Shown: positions 39,357 through 51,635 of the stretch, piece after piece
How the letters are laid out: each line of letters starts with the position of its first letter
Numbering within the stretch: position 1 is the first letter of the stretch
NCBI RefSeq assembly: GCF_900176165.1
Contig: NZ_FWWU01000009.1
Span: forward strand, 1,552,501-1,616,500
DNA length: 64,000 nt
Source of the DNA: Deinococcus hopiensis KR-140
GTDB lineage: Bacteria > Deinococcota > Deinococci > Deinococcales > Deinococcaceae
Direction of reading: 5' to 3'
Notes under the pieces: model-generated
Seen by the model: the letters and a program-made list of their open reading frames with translations, nothing else
Told to the model about the DNA's origin: nothing
Database searches by the model: none
Position numbers and translations under genes: made by a program

Positions 39357-40028
39357 TCAGACCTTCCTCGCCACCACCGTTCGCGCCCCCACCACGCGGT
39401 CCCCCACGCTGACTTGCGGCACGAGGACAGCCGACAGGGTCAGGAGCACCGCGCCTCCGCTGGCCTCCAGATAGGCGAGTTTCTGCCCGGCGTTCAGCGC
39501 GTCACCCTCGCCCGCATAGGTAATCGCGCCCAGCCCCTTGCCTCCGGCCAGCAGGGTCACGCCGACGTGGCCCTGCGCGGTGGTCAGCACGGTGGTGTGC
39601 CGCTCGTTGCCCTCCAGGTTCGGCTGGCCGAGGGGATCGGCGGGCAGGCCCCCGAGGAGGGCGACTTTCTGCAGCGGGTTCAGCAGCGGGCCGCCGCCCG
39701 GGCCACCCGTCAAACGCACGTCGCCCACAGTTCCCTCTGCGGGAGCATAGACATAACGGGCATCCAACGGGCCGAGGAGGATGCCCAGCAACCAACCGTC
39801 CTCCAGATCCTGTTCGGTGAAAGCGCGGAGGTCCAGCGGCGCGTCCCCCACCACCTTCCCTTCCTCGACGCGCCGGACGAACGCCACTACGCCGTCGGCC
39901 GGGCTCAGCACTTCACCCCAGCCGGGTTGGGTCAAGCGAACCGGATCACGGCCCCGCAGGGTCTGGCGCAGCAACCAGGCGGCGACTCCGAGGGCAGCGA
40001 GGGACAGAACGCGCCGAGAGGGGTGCAT
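39357..40028 (-). CDS. Phosphatidylserine decarboxylase-like protein, catalytic residues missing
   Basis: The 223-residue protein keeps the short-form decarboxylase frame: a membrane helix at residues 8-20, EVLSPADGVVAFVRRV, SPLD-type GPLDARYVYAPAEGTVGDV, LEGNERHTTVLTT, EGDALNAGQKLAYLEASGG and VSVGDRVVGARTVVARK. In active enzymes the LDVHVNRAP segment holds a catalytic His; here it is LDARYVYAP. The self-cleaving GS(S/T) before the last strand is replaced by ASGG. It should therefore not form the pyruvoyl group. It may be a lipid-binding or regulatory relative. TACACT ends 6 nt before ATG 40028. Confidence 0.75.
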   Translation of the reverse strand: MHPSRRVLSLAALGVAAWLLRQTLRGRDPVRLTQPGWGEVLSPADGVVAFVRRVEEGKVVGDAPLDLRAFTEQDLEDGWLLGILLGPLDARYVYAPAEGTVGDVRLTGGPGGGPLLNPLQKVALLGGLPADPLGQPNLEGNERHTTVLTTAQGHVGVTLLAGGKGLGAITYAGEGDALNAGQKLAYLEASGGAVLLTLSAVLVPQVSVGDRVVGARTVVARKV

Positions 40029-40034
40029 GGCCTG

Positions 40035-40040
40035 AGTGTA
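40035..40040 (-). promoter_or_regulatory. Candidate -10 element (TACACT), gene at 40028
   Basis: TACACT on the minus strand ends 6 nt before ATG 40028. Confidence 0.5.
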
Positions 40041-40049
40041 GGCGACGGC

Positions 40050-40730
40050 TCAGCGTCCGGATGAGACGAGAATCTGCACGCTCCGCAGCACATCCGCCTC
40101 AGCGTCCTTCACGGGAACTTCGCCGCCCGCTCCGCTCGTCGCCGTGCGCGTCAGCGTTGCCAGGATATCCTGCCCCTCCAGCACCTTGCCGAACGCCGTG
40201 TACTGCCCAGTCAGGAAGTCAGCGGGGGCCAGCGTGATGAAAAACTGGCTGCCCTGTGAGAAATAGCTCTGTGAGCGGGCCATCCCCAGCACGCCGGGCG
40301 TATTGAAAGTTAGATTTGGGTCCAGCTCCACGAAAAACTGGTATCCGGGCCCGCCCGTACCCCACTTCGTCTTCTGCTCCGCGTCGGCGCTGAGGGGATC
40401 GCCTCCCTGCGCCATGAAGCCCCCGATGACGCGGTGAAAGCGTGTGCCATCGTAAAAGTGGTTGAGCGCCAGAAATACGAAGCTGTTCACGGCCTTGGGG
40501 GCCTGCCGCGCGTTCAGTTCGACGGTCACATCGCCCTTGCTCGTGTGGAGTACAGCGCGGTAGCTGTGCGCTGGATTGACCACCCACTGCGGCTCGGTGA
40601 AGGTACGAACCGGCTTGTCGCTGAGGAAGGGCAATGGCACGAAGGCCGGGGCGGGCGTTGCGGCAGGCACCGCGCTCTGCGCCAGCGCGGCGGAAGCGAG
40701 CAGCAGGGCGGAAAGGGTCAGGAGGCGCAT
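40050..40730 (-). CDS. Exported cyclophilin-type peptidyl-prolyl isomerase
   Basis: This 226-residue protein catalyses proline cis-trans isomerisation outside the membrane. A signal peptide is clear (LLTLSALLLASAALAQS). The cyclophilin domain shows LHTSKGDVTVELNARQAPKA, HFYDGTRFHRVIGGFMAQGG (active-site Arg and Phe), GVLGMARSQSYFSQGSQFFI and GQYTAFGKVLEGQDI. ATG 40730 is chosen because TACCCT ends 6 nt before it. Confidence 0.93.
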   Translation of the reverse strand: MRLLTLSALLLASAALAQSAVPAATPAPAFVPLPFLSDKPVRTFTEPQWVVNPAHSYRAVLHTSKGDVTVELNARQAPKAVNSFVFLALNHFYDGTRFHRVIGGFMAQGGDPLSADAEQKTKWGTGGPGYQFFVELDPNLTFNTPGVLGMARSQSYFSQGSQFFITLAPADFLTGQYTAFGKVLEGQDILATLTRTATSGAGGEVPVKDAEADVLRSVQILVSSGR

Positions 40731-40736
40731 AGGCAC

Positions 40737-40742
40737 AGGGTA
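40737..40742 (-). promoter_or_regulatory. Candidate -10 element (TACCCT), gene at 40730
   Basis: TACCCT on the minus strand ends 6 nt before ATG 40730. Confidence 0.5.
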
Positions 40743-40788
40743 GCGCGCTCACACCCCTGGCGCCTGGCGAAGGGAAACGGGCCGCCCC

Positions 40789-41259
40789 CTACTCCAGCGC
40801 CAGGCTCGTCGTGTACTTCTCCTGCTTCACCGCGATGGTGCTCGCGGTGTTGCGTACCCCAGGAATAGCGGCCAGCACGTCCACCAGAAAGCGCTGGTAG
40901 GCGTCGAGGTCCGCCACGCATACCTTGAGCTGGTAGTCGGTGTCGCCCAGACACAGGTAGCATTCGAGCACCTCGGGCCGTCCGCGCATCTGCTCGGCGA
41001 AGGTCTCGAAGCCCTGCTTGGTCTGCTTGTCCAGCGTCACCCGCACGAACACCATCAGGTCCCGCCCCACCTGCTTGGGGTCGAGCAGCGCGACGTACCG
41101 GCTGATGATCCCTTCCTCCTCCAGCCGCCGCACCCGCCGCAAGGTGGGCGCAGGCGTCAGGCCGATCTCGTCGGCAAGTTCAGTGTTGGGCATGCGGGCG
41201 TCGGTCTGCAGCACCCGCAGGATATGACGGTCCGTATCGTCGAGTTCCGGCTTTGACAT
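40789..41259 (-). CDS. Lrp/AsnC family regulator
   Basis: The 156-residue protein has an N-terminal winged HTH (LDDTDRHILRVLQTDARMPN, LADEIGLTPAPTLRRVRRLE) and a C-terminal RAM domain (VLECYLCLGDTDYQLKVCVA). It lies divergent to the alanine dehydrogenase gene, a frequent arrangement in which the Lrp-type protein regulates ald in response to alanine. ATG 41259 has no ribosome site; a TATTCT (41270-41275, minus) lies 10 nt upstream, so the message may be nearly leaderless. Confidence 0.92.
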   Translation of the reverse strand: MSKPELDDTDRHILRVLQTDARMPNTELADEIGLTPAPTLRRVRRLEEEGIISRYVALLDPKQVGRDLMVFVRVTLDKQTKQGFETFAEQMRGRPEVLECYLCLGDTDYQLKVCVADLDAYQRFLVDVLAAIPGVRNTASTIAVKQEKYTTSLALE

Positions 41260-41350
41260 GAACAGGAGGAGAATACCACCTTTTAAGCAATGGTGTTGCG
41301 CCGAGCAGTGTGTAAGCAGCGACTCTGGCAATCGCATTTGCCTGCAGTCC

Positions 41351-41359
41351 TGCTACTAT
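41351..41359 (+). promoter_or_regulatory. Candidate extended -10 promoter of ald
   Basis: TGC-TACTAT (41351-41359) fits an extended -10 element. No good -35 is seen, as expected for an activated or extended promoter. A ribosome site (GCAGGAG) precedes ATG 41420. The 160-base spacer to the Lrp-type gene probably carries its binding sites. Confidence 0.45.
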
Positions 41360-41419
41360 TGCGCCACATCAACAACGTCTGGCTGGCGCAAGAGGCGCGC
41401 GGCGCAGCAGGAGTGTGAC

Positions 41420-42526
41420 ATGAACATTGGACTCCCGAAGGAAATCAAGGTCAAGGAAAACCGCGTGGCGTTGACGCCTGGGGGCGTGGCGACGCTGGTG
41501 CGGCGCGGACACACGGTGATGGTAGAACGCGGTGCGGGGGTAGGCAGCGGCATCCCGGACACCGAGTATGAGGCCGCCGGGGCGACGCTGGGCAGCGCCG
41601 CCGAGGCCTGGGCCGCCGAGATGGTGGTGAAGGTCAAGGAACCCATCGCGGCCGAATACGGCTACCTGCGTGACGATCTGCTCCTCTTTACCTACCTGCA
41701 CCTCGCGGCGGACCGGCCCCTCACGGACGCGCTGCTGGCCGCGGGCACGACGGGCGTGGCCTACGAGACGGTGCAGCTCGAAGACGGCAGCTTGCCTCTG
41801 CTGACGCCCATGTCCGAGGTTGCCGGCCGCCTCAGCGTGCAGGCGGGCGCATACCATCTGCAAAAGCCGGTGGGCGGACGCGGCGTGCTGCTCGGCGGGG
41901 TACCTGGCGTGCAGGCGGGGCACGTGGTCATCATCGGTGGTGGCGTGGTAGGCACAAACGCGGCAAAGATGGCAATGGGCCTGGGGGCCAAGGTGACGGT
42001 ACTCGACGTGTCACACCGCCGCCTGACCTACCTCGACGACGTGTTCTTCGGCAAACTCACCACCATGATGAGCAGCGAGGCCAACATCCGCGCCCTGCTG
42101 CCCGAGGCGGACCTGCTCGTCGGCGGCGTGCTGATTCCGGGCGCCAAAGCCCCGCACCTCGTCACGCGCGACATGCTGCCCCTGATGCAGGAGGGCAGCG
42201 TCATCGTGGACGTGGCCGTGGACCAGGGCGGCTGCGTGGAAACCATTCACGCCACCACCCACGACGATCCCACGTATGTGGTGGACGGCGTGGTCCACTA
42301 CGGCGTGGCGAACATGCCCGGTGCAGTGCCCCGCACGAGCACCTTCGCACTCACCAACGCCACCTTCCCCTACGTGACGCTGCTCGCCGATGGGGGCCGA
42401 GCGGCCCTCAACCGCAACCGCGCCCTGATGCTGGGCCTGAACACCCACGCGGGCAAGCTGACCTACCGGGGCGTGGCCGAAGCGTTTGACCTGGAGCACA
42501 CGGAAGCAGCTGGCGTGCTGGCGTAG
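41420..42526 (+). CDS. ald: Alanine dehydrogenase
   Basis: Ald interconverts L-alanine and pyruvate plus ammonia with NAD. The 368-residue protein has the family start MNIGLPKEIKVKENRVALTP, the VVKVKEPIAAEYGYL segment, the Rossmann motif VVIIGGGVVGTNAAKMAMGL, VGGVLIPGAKAPHLVTRDML and the C-terminal NMPGAVPRTSTFALTNATFP. All are normal and the length is right. GCAGGAG lies 6 nt upstream of ATG 41420. Confidence 0.97.
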   Translation: MNIGLPKEIKVKENRVALTPGGVATLVRRGHTVMVERGAGVGSGIPDTEYEAAGATLGSAAEAWAAEMVVKVKEPIAAEYGYLRDDLLLFTYLHLAADRPLTDALLAAGTTGVAYETVQLEDGSLPLLTPMSEVAGRLSVQAGAYHLQKPVGGRGVLLGGVPGVQAGHVVIIGGGVVGTNAAKMAMGLGAKVTVLDVSHRRLTYLDDVFFGKLTTMMSSEANIRALLPEADLLVGGVLIPGAKAPHLVTRDMLPLMQEGSVIVDVAVDQGGCVETIHATTHDDPTYVVDGVVHYGVANMPGAVPRTSTFALTNATFPYVTLLADGGRAALNRNRALMLGLNTHAGKLTYRGVAEAFDLEHTEAAGVLA

Positions 42527-42536
42527 GCGCAACAGG

Positions 42537-42579
42537 AGGAGAGCGGCGGATACCGTACAGATCTGCCGCTCTCCTTTTC
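42537..42579 (+). terminator. Intrinsic terminator of ald
   Basis: An 11-bp stem (AGGAGAGCGGC, 42537-42547, with 42565-42575) and TTTT follow the ald stop by 10 bases. Confidence 0.85.
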
Positions 42580-42607
42580 GCTGGCGGCCAAGCGCGGACA
42601 GATCCCC

Positions 42608-43507
42608 TTAGCGGAGGTTATTCGCCCGCGCCCAGTTGAGAATCGCCTGGTTGGCGGCGGTGGCCTTTTCAAAGATCGCGGCGTGGGCTGCGCCGGGAAT
42701 CAGGACCAGCTTGCTGCCGGCGATATTTTGCTGCATCTTCACGCTGAATTCCGGCGGGTACACCGTGTCTTCTCCACCCTCGAGGATCAGCGTGGGCACC
42801 GTGATCGTCTTGAGCGTCGGAATGGAATCGGGCCGCGTCGCCAGCACGTTCGCTCCCGCCACGTCCGCCGCCACCGAGGCCTGCTGGACGATTCCCGTCA
42901 GCATCTTTGCGTCCCCCGGACGGTTCATCCGCGTCGCGCCGGTCAGCATGTCCTTGAGCAGTTCGGGCGCGAGCGACTGCGGGCCGTAGGTGCTGGCCTT
43001 TTGCGCCATTCCCTTCCAGATGTGCTGCTCGACGATCCCCGCCGGATTGGCAATGGTGTCGATCAGGATCAGGCCCAGAAAGCGCTGGGGCGCCGTGCGG
43101 TACATCTCGAAGGCAATCGGTCCGCCCATGCTCATGCCGCCGATGATGGCCCTGGGCACGTTCAACTTATCCATCACGGCGAGGGCGTCACTGGCGTAGG
43201 TCTGCAGGCTGCCGGGATCGGCCGCCGGGGCGGTGCTCTGCCCGTAGCCCCGGTGGTCGATGGTGATGACGCGGTAACCGGCCGCGGCCAGGGCGTCGCG
43301 GTTGCGCGAAAACAACTCCCCACTCAGGGGATAGCCGTGCAGCAACAGCATGGGTGTGCCCTGACCGACGCTCACGTAGTGGATGCTCGCCCCATTGACG
43401 TCGAGGTTGCCTTCCTGACGCCCGGACATTCCCCCGGCGTGGGCCGTGCTGAGCAGCGTTGAGGAGAGGACGACGAGGAGAAGGGGCAGGCGGGGGATGA
43501 CAGGCAT
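42608..43507 (-). CDS. Secreted alpha/beta hydrolase
   Basis: The 299-residue protein has a signal peptide (LPLLLVVLSSTLLSTAHA) and an alpha/beta hydrolase fold: oxyanion MLLLHGYPLSGE, nucleophile elbow IIGGMSMGGPIAFEM, the late acid LEGGEDTVYPPEF and catalytic His PGAAHAAIFEKATA. It resembles haloperoxidase/lactonase-type esterases. The substrate is unknown. GAGGG lies about 8 nt before ATG 43507. Confidence 0.9.
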   Translation of the reverse strand: MPVIPRLPLLLVVLSSTLLSTAHAGGMSGRQEGNLDVNGASIHYVSVGQGTPMLLLHGYPLSGELFSRNRDALAAAGYRVITIDHRGYGQSTAPAADPGSLQTYASDALAVMDKLNVPRAIIGGMSMGGPIAFEMYRTAPQRFLGLILIDTIANPAGIVEQHIWKGMAQKASTYGPQSLAPELLKDMLTGATRMNRPGDAKMLTGIVQQASVAADVAGANVLATRPDSIPTLKTITVPTLILEGGEDTVYPPEFSVKMQQNIAGSKLVLIPGAAHAAIFEKATAANQAILNWARANNLR

Positions 43508-43739
43508 AGGAGACCCTCTTTCTGAATCCGCTCACGAACGGGACGAAACTTCGGTGTGAACTGGTTTCTTTCGAAGTGTAGGCACAGGGGTGGGCCCCCA
43601 GATGGGGCCACCTTTGGCCCTCCGTTGCGGGGAAGGTGGGCCATTCTAAAAAATGCTGCAGAAGATACAGAAGGCTTCCTGCCCGGCGCTCCGCCCCCGG
43701 AAGCCGCCCTTTCCCGCGGTCTGGCGCCCGCCGCGAGCG

Positions 43740-43745
43740 TACGCT
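43740..43745 (+). promoter_or_regulatory. Candidate -10 element (TACGCT), gene at 43752
   Basis: TACGCT ends 6 nt before ATG 43752. Confidence 0.5.
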
Positions 43746-43751
43746 GGGGCC

Positions 43752-45575
43752 ATGATGTCCCGCCCGTCCCGCTCCCTGCCGCTCACGCCGGATCCGGGCA
43801 GGCCGCGCCCGAAGCGCGATCCCCGGCAACTGCCCCGCCTGCTGGCCTTCGCGCGCCCCTACCGGCTGCTGTTCATCCTGGGCCTGTGCGCCACCCTGAT
43901 CTCCAGCGGCCTGAACCTGATCTTTCCCCGGCTGTTCGGCCGCCTCATCGACGCCTCGTTTCTCAGGGTGGGCAGCACCGACACCGGCCCACTGGACCGG
44001 ATTGTCCTGACGCTGCTGGGCATCTTCGCCCTGTCGTCCGTGTTCGGCGCGGCGCAGGCGTACCTGCTGGCGCGGGTGGGAGCCGGGGTGGTGGCAGACC
44101 TGCGGCGGGCGCTGTTCGGCCATCTGCTGACGCTCTCGCCGCGCTTTTTTGCCGATCACAAAACGGGGGATCTCACCAGCCGCCTGACTGCGGACGTGGG
44201 CACTGTGCAGGCGATCACAAGCACGGCGCTGGCGCAACTCGCCGCCCTGAGCGTCAACATCGTCGGATCCACGGCCCTGCTGGTGCTGACGAGCGCACGC
44301 CTGAGCCTGCTCACCCTGGCCGTGATTCCGCTGGTGATCGGCACCGCCGTGCTCATCGGCCGCCAGATTCGCCGGGTGAGCCGCGAGGTGCAAGACCGGG
44401 TGGCCGAAGCCAATGCCAGCGCCGAGGAGGCCATCAGCGGCGTGCGGGTGGTGCAGGGCTTTACCGCCGAGGGGGTAGAGCAGGTCCGCTACGGCCGCGG
44501 GGTGCAGGCGAGTTTTCTGGCAGCCCTGAAACGCGCCCGCCTCCAGGCCCTGATGAGCGGCACGATGGGATTCCTGACCTTCGGCTCGCTGGCGCTGGTG
44601 CTGTGGTCCGGCGGGCGACAGGTGATGTCCGGGCAACTCACGCCGGGCAACCTCGTCACGTTTCTGATCTACGCGCTGCAGGTAGGCGGGGCGGTGGCAG
44701 GGCTGACTGGCGTGTTCAGCCAGTTTCAGGAGGCGCTGGGCGCGTCAGGCCGCATTTTTGAACTGCTGGACGAGCGCAGTGATCTACCCGAACCCGCCTC
44801 GCCCCGGCCCCTCGCCCATGCCGAGGGCCGCGTCGCCTTCCGGCAGGTGGCCTTTGGGTACGGCGAGACGCCCACCCTGCAGGGCATGAGTTTCGATGTT
44901 CCTGCTGGGCAGATCGTCGCCCTTGTCGGCCCCAGCGGCGCGGGCAAGACCACCCTGGCCAACCTCATTCCCCGCTTCTGGGACGTGACGGGCGGCAGCG
45001 TACAGGTAGACGGCCACGACGTGCGCGGCTACGAGCTGAAGGACCTGCGCGCCCAGATCGGGCTGGTGCCGCAGGAGACACTGCTGTTTTCCGGCTCCAT
45101 CGAGGAGAACATCCGCTATGGCCGCCCGGACGCAACAGCGGCGGAGGTGGAGGCGGCGGCACGGGCAGCCAACGCCGACAGCTTTATCCGCGCCTTTCCG
45201 GGAGGTTACGGTACCGTGGTGGGCGAACGGGGCGTGAAGCTGAGTGGCGGGCAGCGCCAGCGCATCGCCATTGCCCGGGCGCTGCTCAAAGACCCCCGCA
45301 TCCTGATTCTGGACGAGGCGACGAGCGCGCTCGACAACGAATCCGAGGCGCTGGTCCAGGGCGCCCTGGAAACGCTGATGCAAGGGCGCACGACGTTCGT
45401 GATCGCCCACCGCTTATCGACCATCCGCAACGCCCACCGGATCCTGGTGATGAACGCCGGAGAAATTGTGGAAGACGGCCCGCACGAGGAGCTGATGACC
45501 CGGGGCGGTCTGTACCGGGACCTGTACGAACTCCAGTTCCGCCGGGAGCAGGAGGAGCGGGCCGAGCTGGTGTAG
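43752..45575 (+). CDS. ABC exporter, fused permease and ATPase (MsbA-like)
   Basis: The 607-residue half-transporter has six membrane helices (about residues 30-320) and an ATPase domain: Walker A ALVGPSGAGKTTLANLI, Q-loop VPQETLLFSGSIEENI, signature VKLSGGQRQRIAIARALL, Walker B ILILDEATSALD, and the H-loop FVIAHRLSTI. It is of the MsbA/lipid or drug exporter type and should work as a homodimer. The substrate is unknown. ATG 43752 is chosen because of the -10 element; the frame is open upstream. Confidence 0.93.
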   Translation: MMSRPSRSLPLTPDPGRPRPKRDPRQLPRLLAFARPYRLLFILGLCATLISSGLNLIFPRLFGRLIDASFLRVGSTDTGPLDRIVLTLLGIFALSSVFGAAQAYLLARVGAGVVADLRRALFGHLLTLSPRFFADHKTGDLTSRLTADVGTVQAITSTALAQLAALSVNIVGSTALLVLTSARLSLLTLAVIPLVIGTAVLIGRQIRRVSREVQDRVAEANASAEEAISGVRVVQGFTAEGVEQVRYGRGVQASFLAALKRARLQALMSGTMGFLTFGSLALVLWSGGRQVMSGQLTPGNLVTFLIYALQVGGAVAGLTGVFSQFQEALGASGRIFELLDERSDLPEPASPRPLAHAEGRVAFRQVAFGYGETPTLQGMSFDVPAGQIVALVGPSGAGKTTLANLIPRFWDVTGGSVQVDGHDVRGYELKDLRAQIGLVPQETLLFSGSIEENIRYGRPDATAAEVEAAARAANADSFIRAFPGGYGTVVGERGVKLSGGQRQRIAIARALLKDPRILILDEATSALDNESEALVQGALETLMQGRTTFVIAHRLSTIRNAHRILVMNAGEIVEDGPHEELMTRGGLYRDLYELQFRREQEERAELV

Positions 45576-45638
45576 GGAGCGGCGCGGACACGCACCAAAA
45601 AAGCAGGCCCGCACGAATGCAAGCCTGCCCACAGAAGT

Positions 45639-47637
45639 TCAGAATTGTGGGGAAGGAGGCGCCTTCAGGCCACTGGGGGCGATATACAGCAGGGTGACGG
45701 CGGCCCAGGGGCCAAGGGGCGTCCCGGTAGGACGAACGTATACGCCCTTGACGCTCTGGCACAGCGCGGACGAAACGGAGAAAGGCGCGCGGTTCACTTC
45801 ACTCAGGGCAGCTTCCCAGGTGCTGGTGTTGTAGTTCGTCAGCAGCGCCATCACCCCGCCTCCTGCCTGTAGGGCGGCGTCGGTGAGGGAATAGACGGCG
45901 CCGAACGAGACGTTTTGCCGCTCTCCAGTGGTGAGGTTGACTTTGATCAGGCCCGCATCGAACGACTTCACCCTGAGGCTGTTGCTGTCGGCCGCATCCA
46001 CACCGATCACCTCTGTGGAATAGGCGTTGACCGCGCCGGACTCCAGGAGTACTCTCCTCGTTCCGTTCGGCGCAACCCGGCACAGCGTCTGGTCGTCCTT
46101 GCTGTAGACATTGCCAGCGCTATCCAATGTTTGCGGGTTGAAGGTCAGCTCGGGCACCGACGTAAGGGCGCCTGTGGCGGCGATCACGCGGTACGACGGG
46201 TTCGGAAGCGTTAAAGAACAGGGTCTGACCGTCTGGACTGGCGATCAGCTTACCGGAATTCATATAGGGCAAGCCCGCCTTCACCTCCGTGAGGGCGCCT
46301 GCCGCGCGAACACCTGCCCAGTCTGTGCGCCGTTCGCACGAATGTGGGTCATGGCGTAGGAGAAGGAGTAACTGAAGTCGGTGGAGCCTTCCACCTCGTA
46401 GAGGGCCGCCACCCCTCCGTCTGACAGCGCGTAGCTGCCAGGAGCCGAACCGTCCGCGAGCACCTCACGCTGCGCCTCCTGTCCCCCCTGCAGGCGGATC
46501 AGTGCCCAGGCGTTCGCGTCCGTTTTGCCCAGCACCCAGGTGCCCTGGGTGCTGTTCGTGACCTGCTGCGCCCGGGAGAGCTTGAGCGCCGTGCGTTCCG
46601 GCACCACGGTGAAGCACCAGCGGGACGCGCCGCCGATGCTGGGGCCGGTGAGCTGCGCCTCGTAGGTGCCCAGCGCCACCGCCGACGCGCTGAGCCGGAT
46701 GTTCGCGGTGGCGATCGCCCCGGGCGTCAGCGTTACGGTTTCCGCCGGCCATCCGCCGCCGTCTCGCCCAGCAGCACTTCCGTGGAGAAGCCGACCTGCT
46801 CGTCACGTCCCCAGCGGGTCAGCAGGACCTTGCTGAATTTCCAGTCGGGCAGCTGACCCGACAACCGCCCCGCGTCCGCAGAGGTCCCGAGCGAGGAGGC
46901 GTTGCCGTCCACCCCGCCCATGAACACCAGGTTGAAGCTGTAGGGCTGCGGGCGCTTGTTCTGCGGGTCGATGCCGGGCAGATCCACGGCGAAGGTGACG
47001 TTCGTGCTCCCGCCCGGAGCCACCGTGGGCGCAACCGGCCAGCCTGAATGCAGCACGGTGGCGGTCAGGCCCGCAGGAGGCGTGACGCTCAGACGACTGG
47101 CATCGAGGTCCACCGAGAAGGGATCGGCGGCAGGGTCCACACAGACCTGCTGGGTGGCGCTGTCCAGGACCTTGCCCTGGCTCAGGACCAGCTTGCCTGC
47201 CTGAGCCGGGACGTCAGAGCCGCCGAAGTACTGCACGGCGCGGAAGGGGGTGCCGGCGGCCGTGGGGCCCTGCGCGTTGTTCTCCGCGTTGCCGTCGATA
47301 TCGCTGGTCGTGACGGGCGCGAACACCAGGTTGTGCAGGGTCTGTCCGGAAGAGTTGGTGGCCTGGATGTGACGGGTGCTCACGCCGCCTTGCGTGGTCA
47401 CGAAGGTGACCGTGGAGAGGGGCTGGGTATTCAGACCGAGGGCGGGAGCATTTTCCAGCGTCTGCACTCCCAGACCGCTGCCGAGACGCTGGGAGGTGAC
47501 GCTGAGCTTGTCGCTGCTCACCCCCTGAAAACGCAGTTCATACAGGCTGGCGGCTGGAGGTGTTGGTCCTGCCGTGGGCGCGCCCTGCTGGCCACACGCT
47601 GCCAGAGGGCCAGAGTAAGGGGAAGGGCTGATTTCAA
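45639..47637 (-). pseudogene. Lipoprotein gene with four frameshifts
   Basis: On the minus strand a lipoprotein signal begins at TTG 47637 (KSALPLTLAL then LAACGQQGAPTAG) but one base is missing near 47614. The next frame (47600-46750) carries LYELRFQGVSSDKLSVTSQR and many beta-strand-like segments. It breaks near 46750, resumes with ETVTLTPGAIATANIRLSAS, breaks again near 46307 (before GALTEVKAGLPYMNSGKLIA) and near 46200, and ends with FGAVYSLTDAALQAGGG and a stop at 45639. The restored protein would be about 665 residues. The family is not recognised; the C-terminal half resembles repeat-type beta-propeller proteins. As written it cannot be made. Confidence 0.7.
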
Positions 47638-47784
47638 GAAGACTTCAAAGGGATGTGAAGGAGTTGCCCTTTGGGAAACAACACAGGGACGTCATTTTCC
47701 AATCTGGCGTTTAGGACGCCCTCCTCTCCCTGAAATGTTTGAGAAAGCAGGTCCTCGGGCCACCGTAAGGTGTCTTTCTGTAAA

Positions 47785-47817
47785 AGGGCCAGAGCGTGGC
47801 ACGAGTTGGGGCACGCT

Positions 47818-47819
<2 letters not shown>
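47785..47819 (-). terminator. Terminator of the ABC-F gene
   Basis: An 8-bp stem (AGAGCGTG/CACGCTCT, 47791-47798 with 47812-47819) overlaps the ABC-F stop codon; the minus strand then reads CCTTTTA. Confidence 0.6.
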
Positions 47820-49704
<1,885 letters not shown>

Positions 49705-49711
49705 GCCCCGC

Positions 49712-49717
49712 AGTATA
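49712..49717 (-). promoter_or_regulatory. Candidate -10 element (TATACT), gene at 49704
   Basis: TATACT on the minus strand ends 7 nt before GTG 49704. Confidence 0.6.
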
Positions 49718-50131
49718 GGGTTTGGATGCGGTGGAGCGGGAATAGGCGGAATGGTGTAGGAGTGGCAGGGGGACTTGCTCCGGTTTGCTCCACCCCCAGC
49801 TCCCTACCCGGCTGGGCAGGGGGAGCAGCGCTGCGCCAGGCAAGACCGTGGGGAGCGTAAATAGGCCCAGCTCCCCCGCTCATTTAAACGCTGGGCTGCC
49901 TGTCCCGCCGAGTTGGGAGAGGCCCGTGCGCTGCGCGCCCGACGGCCCACGGGGGCCGTCGGGCAGTGGCGGGGAAAGGCGTCTGGAGGAGGGGGCCCAC
50001 CCCCCTCCCCCACAAGGAGGGAGGGAGGTGGGCCCTGGTTGTTGACCCTCTTCCCCCGTGGAACTCGCTGAGCTGCGCAGCAGGGAGGGGCCTGGCGAAG
50101 GCGGCCACCGAGCCACCCTGTCCCCTTCACA
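49718..50131. other. Intergenic stretch of about 410 bases
   Basis: No gene is supported between the ABC-F promoter and the nuo terminator. It holds two large perfect or near-perfect palindromes (described separately) in an otherwise unstructured GC-rich run. Confidence 0.5.
49938..50035. repeat. Two strong palindromes
   Basis: First: an 11-bp perfect stem (CCCGACGGCCC, 49938-49948, with 49953-49963) and a 4-nt loop. Second: a 17-nt arm (49993-50009) pairing with 50019-50035, 16 of 17 positions matching, loop about 9 nt. The pair lies between the ABC-F promoter and the end of the nuo operon and could be a small mobile or structured element. Confidence 0.55.
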
Positions 50132-50162
50132 CAAAAAAGCCGCCAGCACTCCGCCGACGGCT
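50132..50162 (-). terminator. Intrinsic terminator of the nuo operon
   Basis: On the minus strand, 27 bases after nuoN, a 9-bp stem (AGCCGTCGG/CTGGCGGCT, two G-U pairs) with a 7-nt loop is followed by TTTTTGTG. Confidence 0.85.
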
Positions 50163-50189
50163 CAAAACTCAAAGCTGCTCGCCCCTCCC

Positions 50190-51635
<1,446 letters not shown>

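Noticed and set aside
43508..43751. GC-rich hairpins between the hydrolase and the ABC exporter
   Set aside because: Short imperfect stems of the kind expected by chance in GC-rich spacer; no repeat or RNA family recognised.
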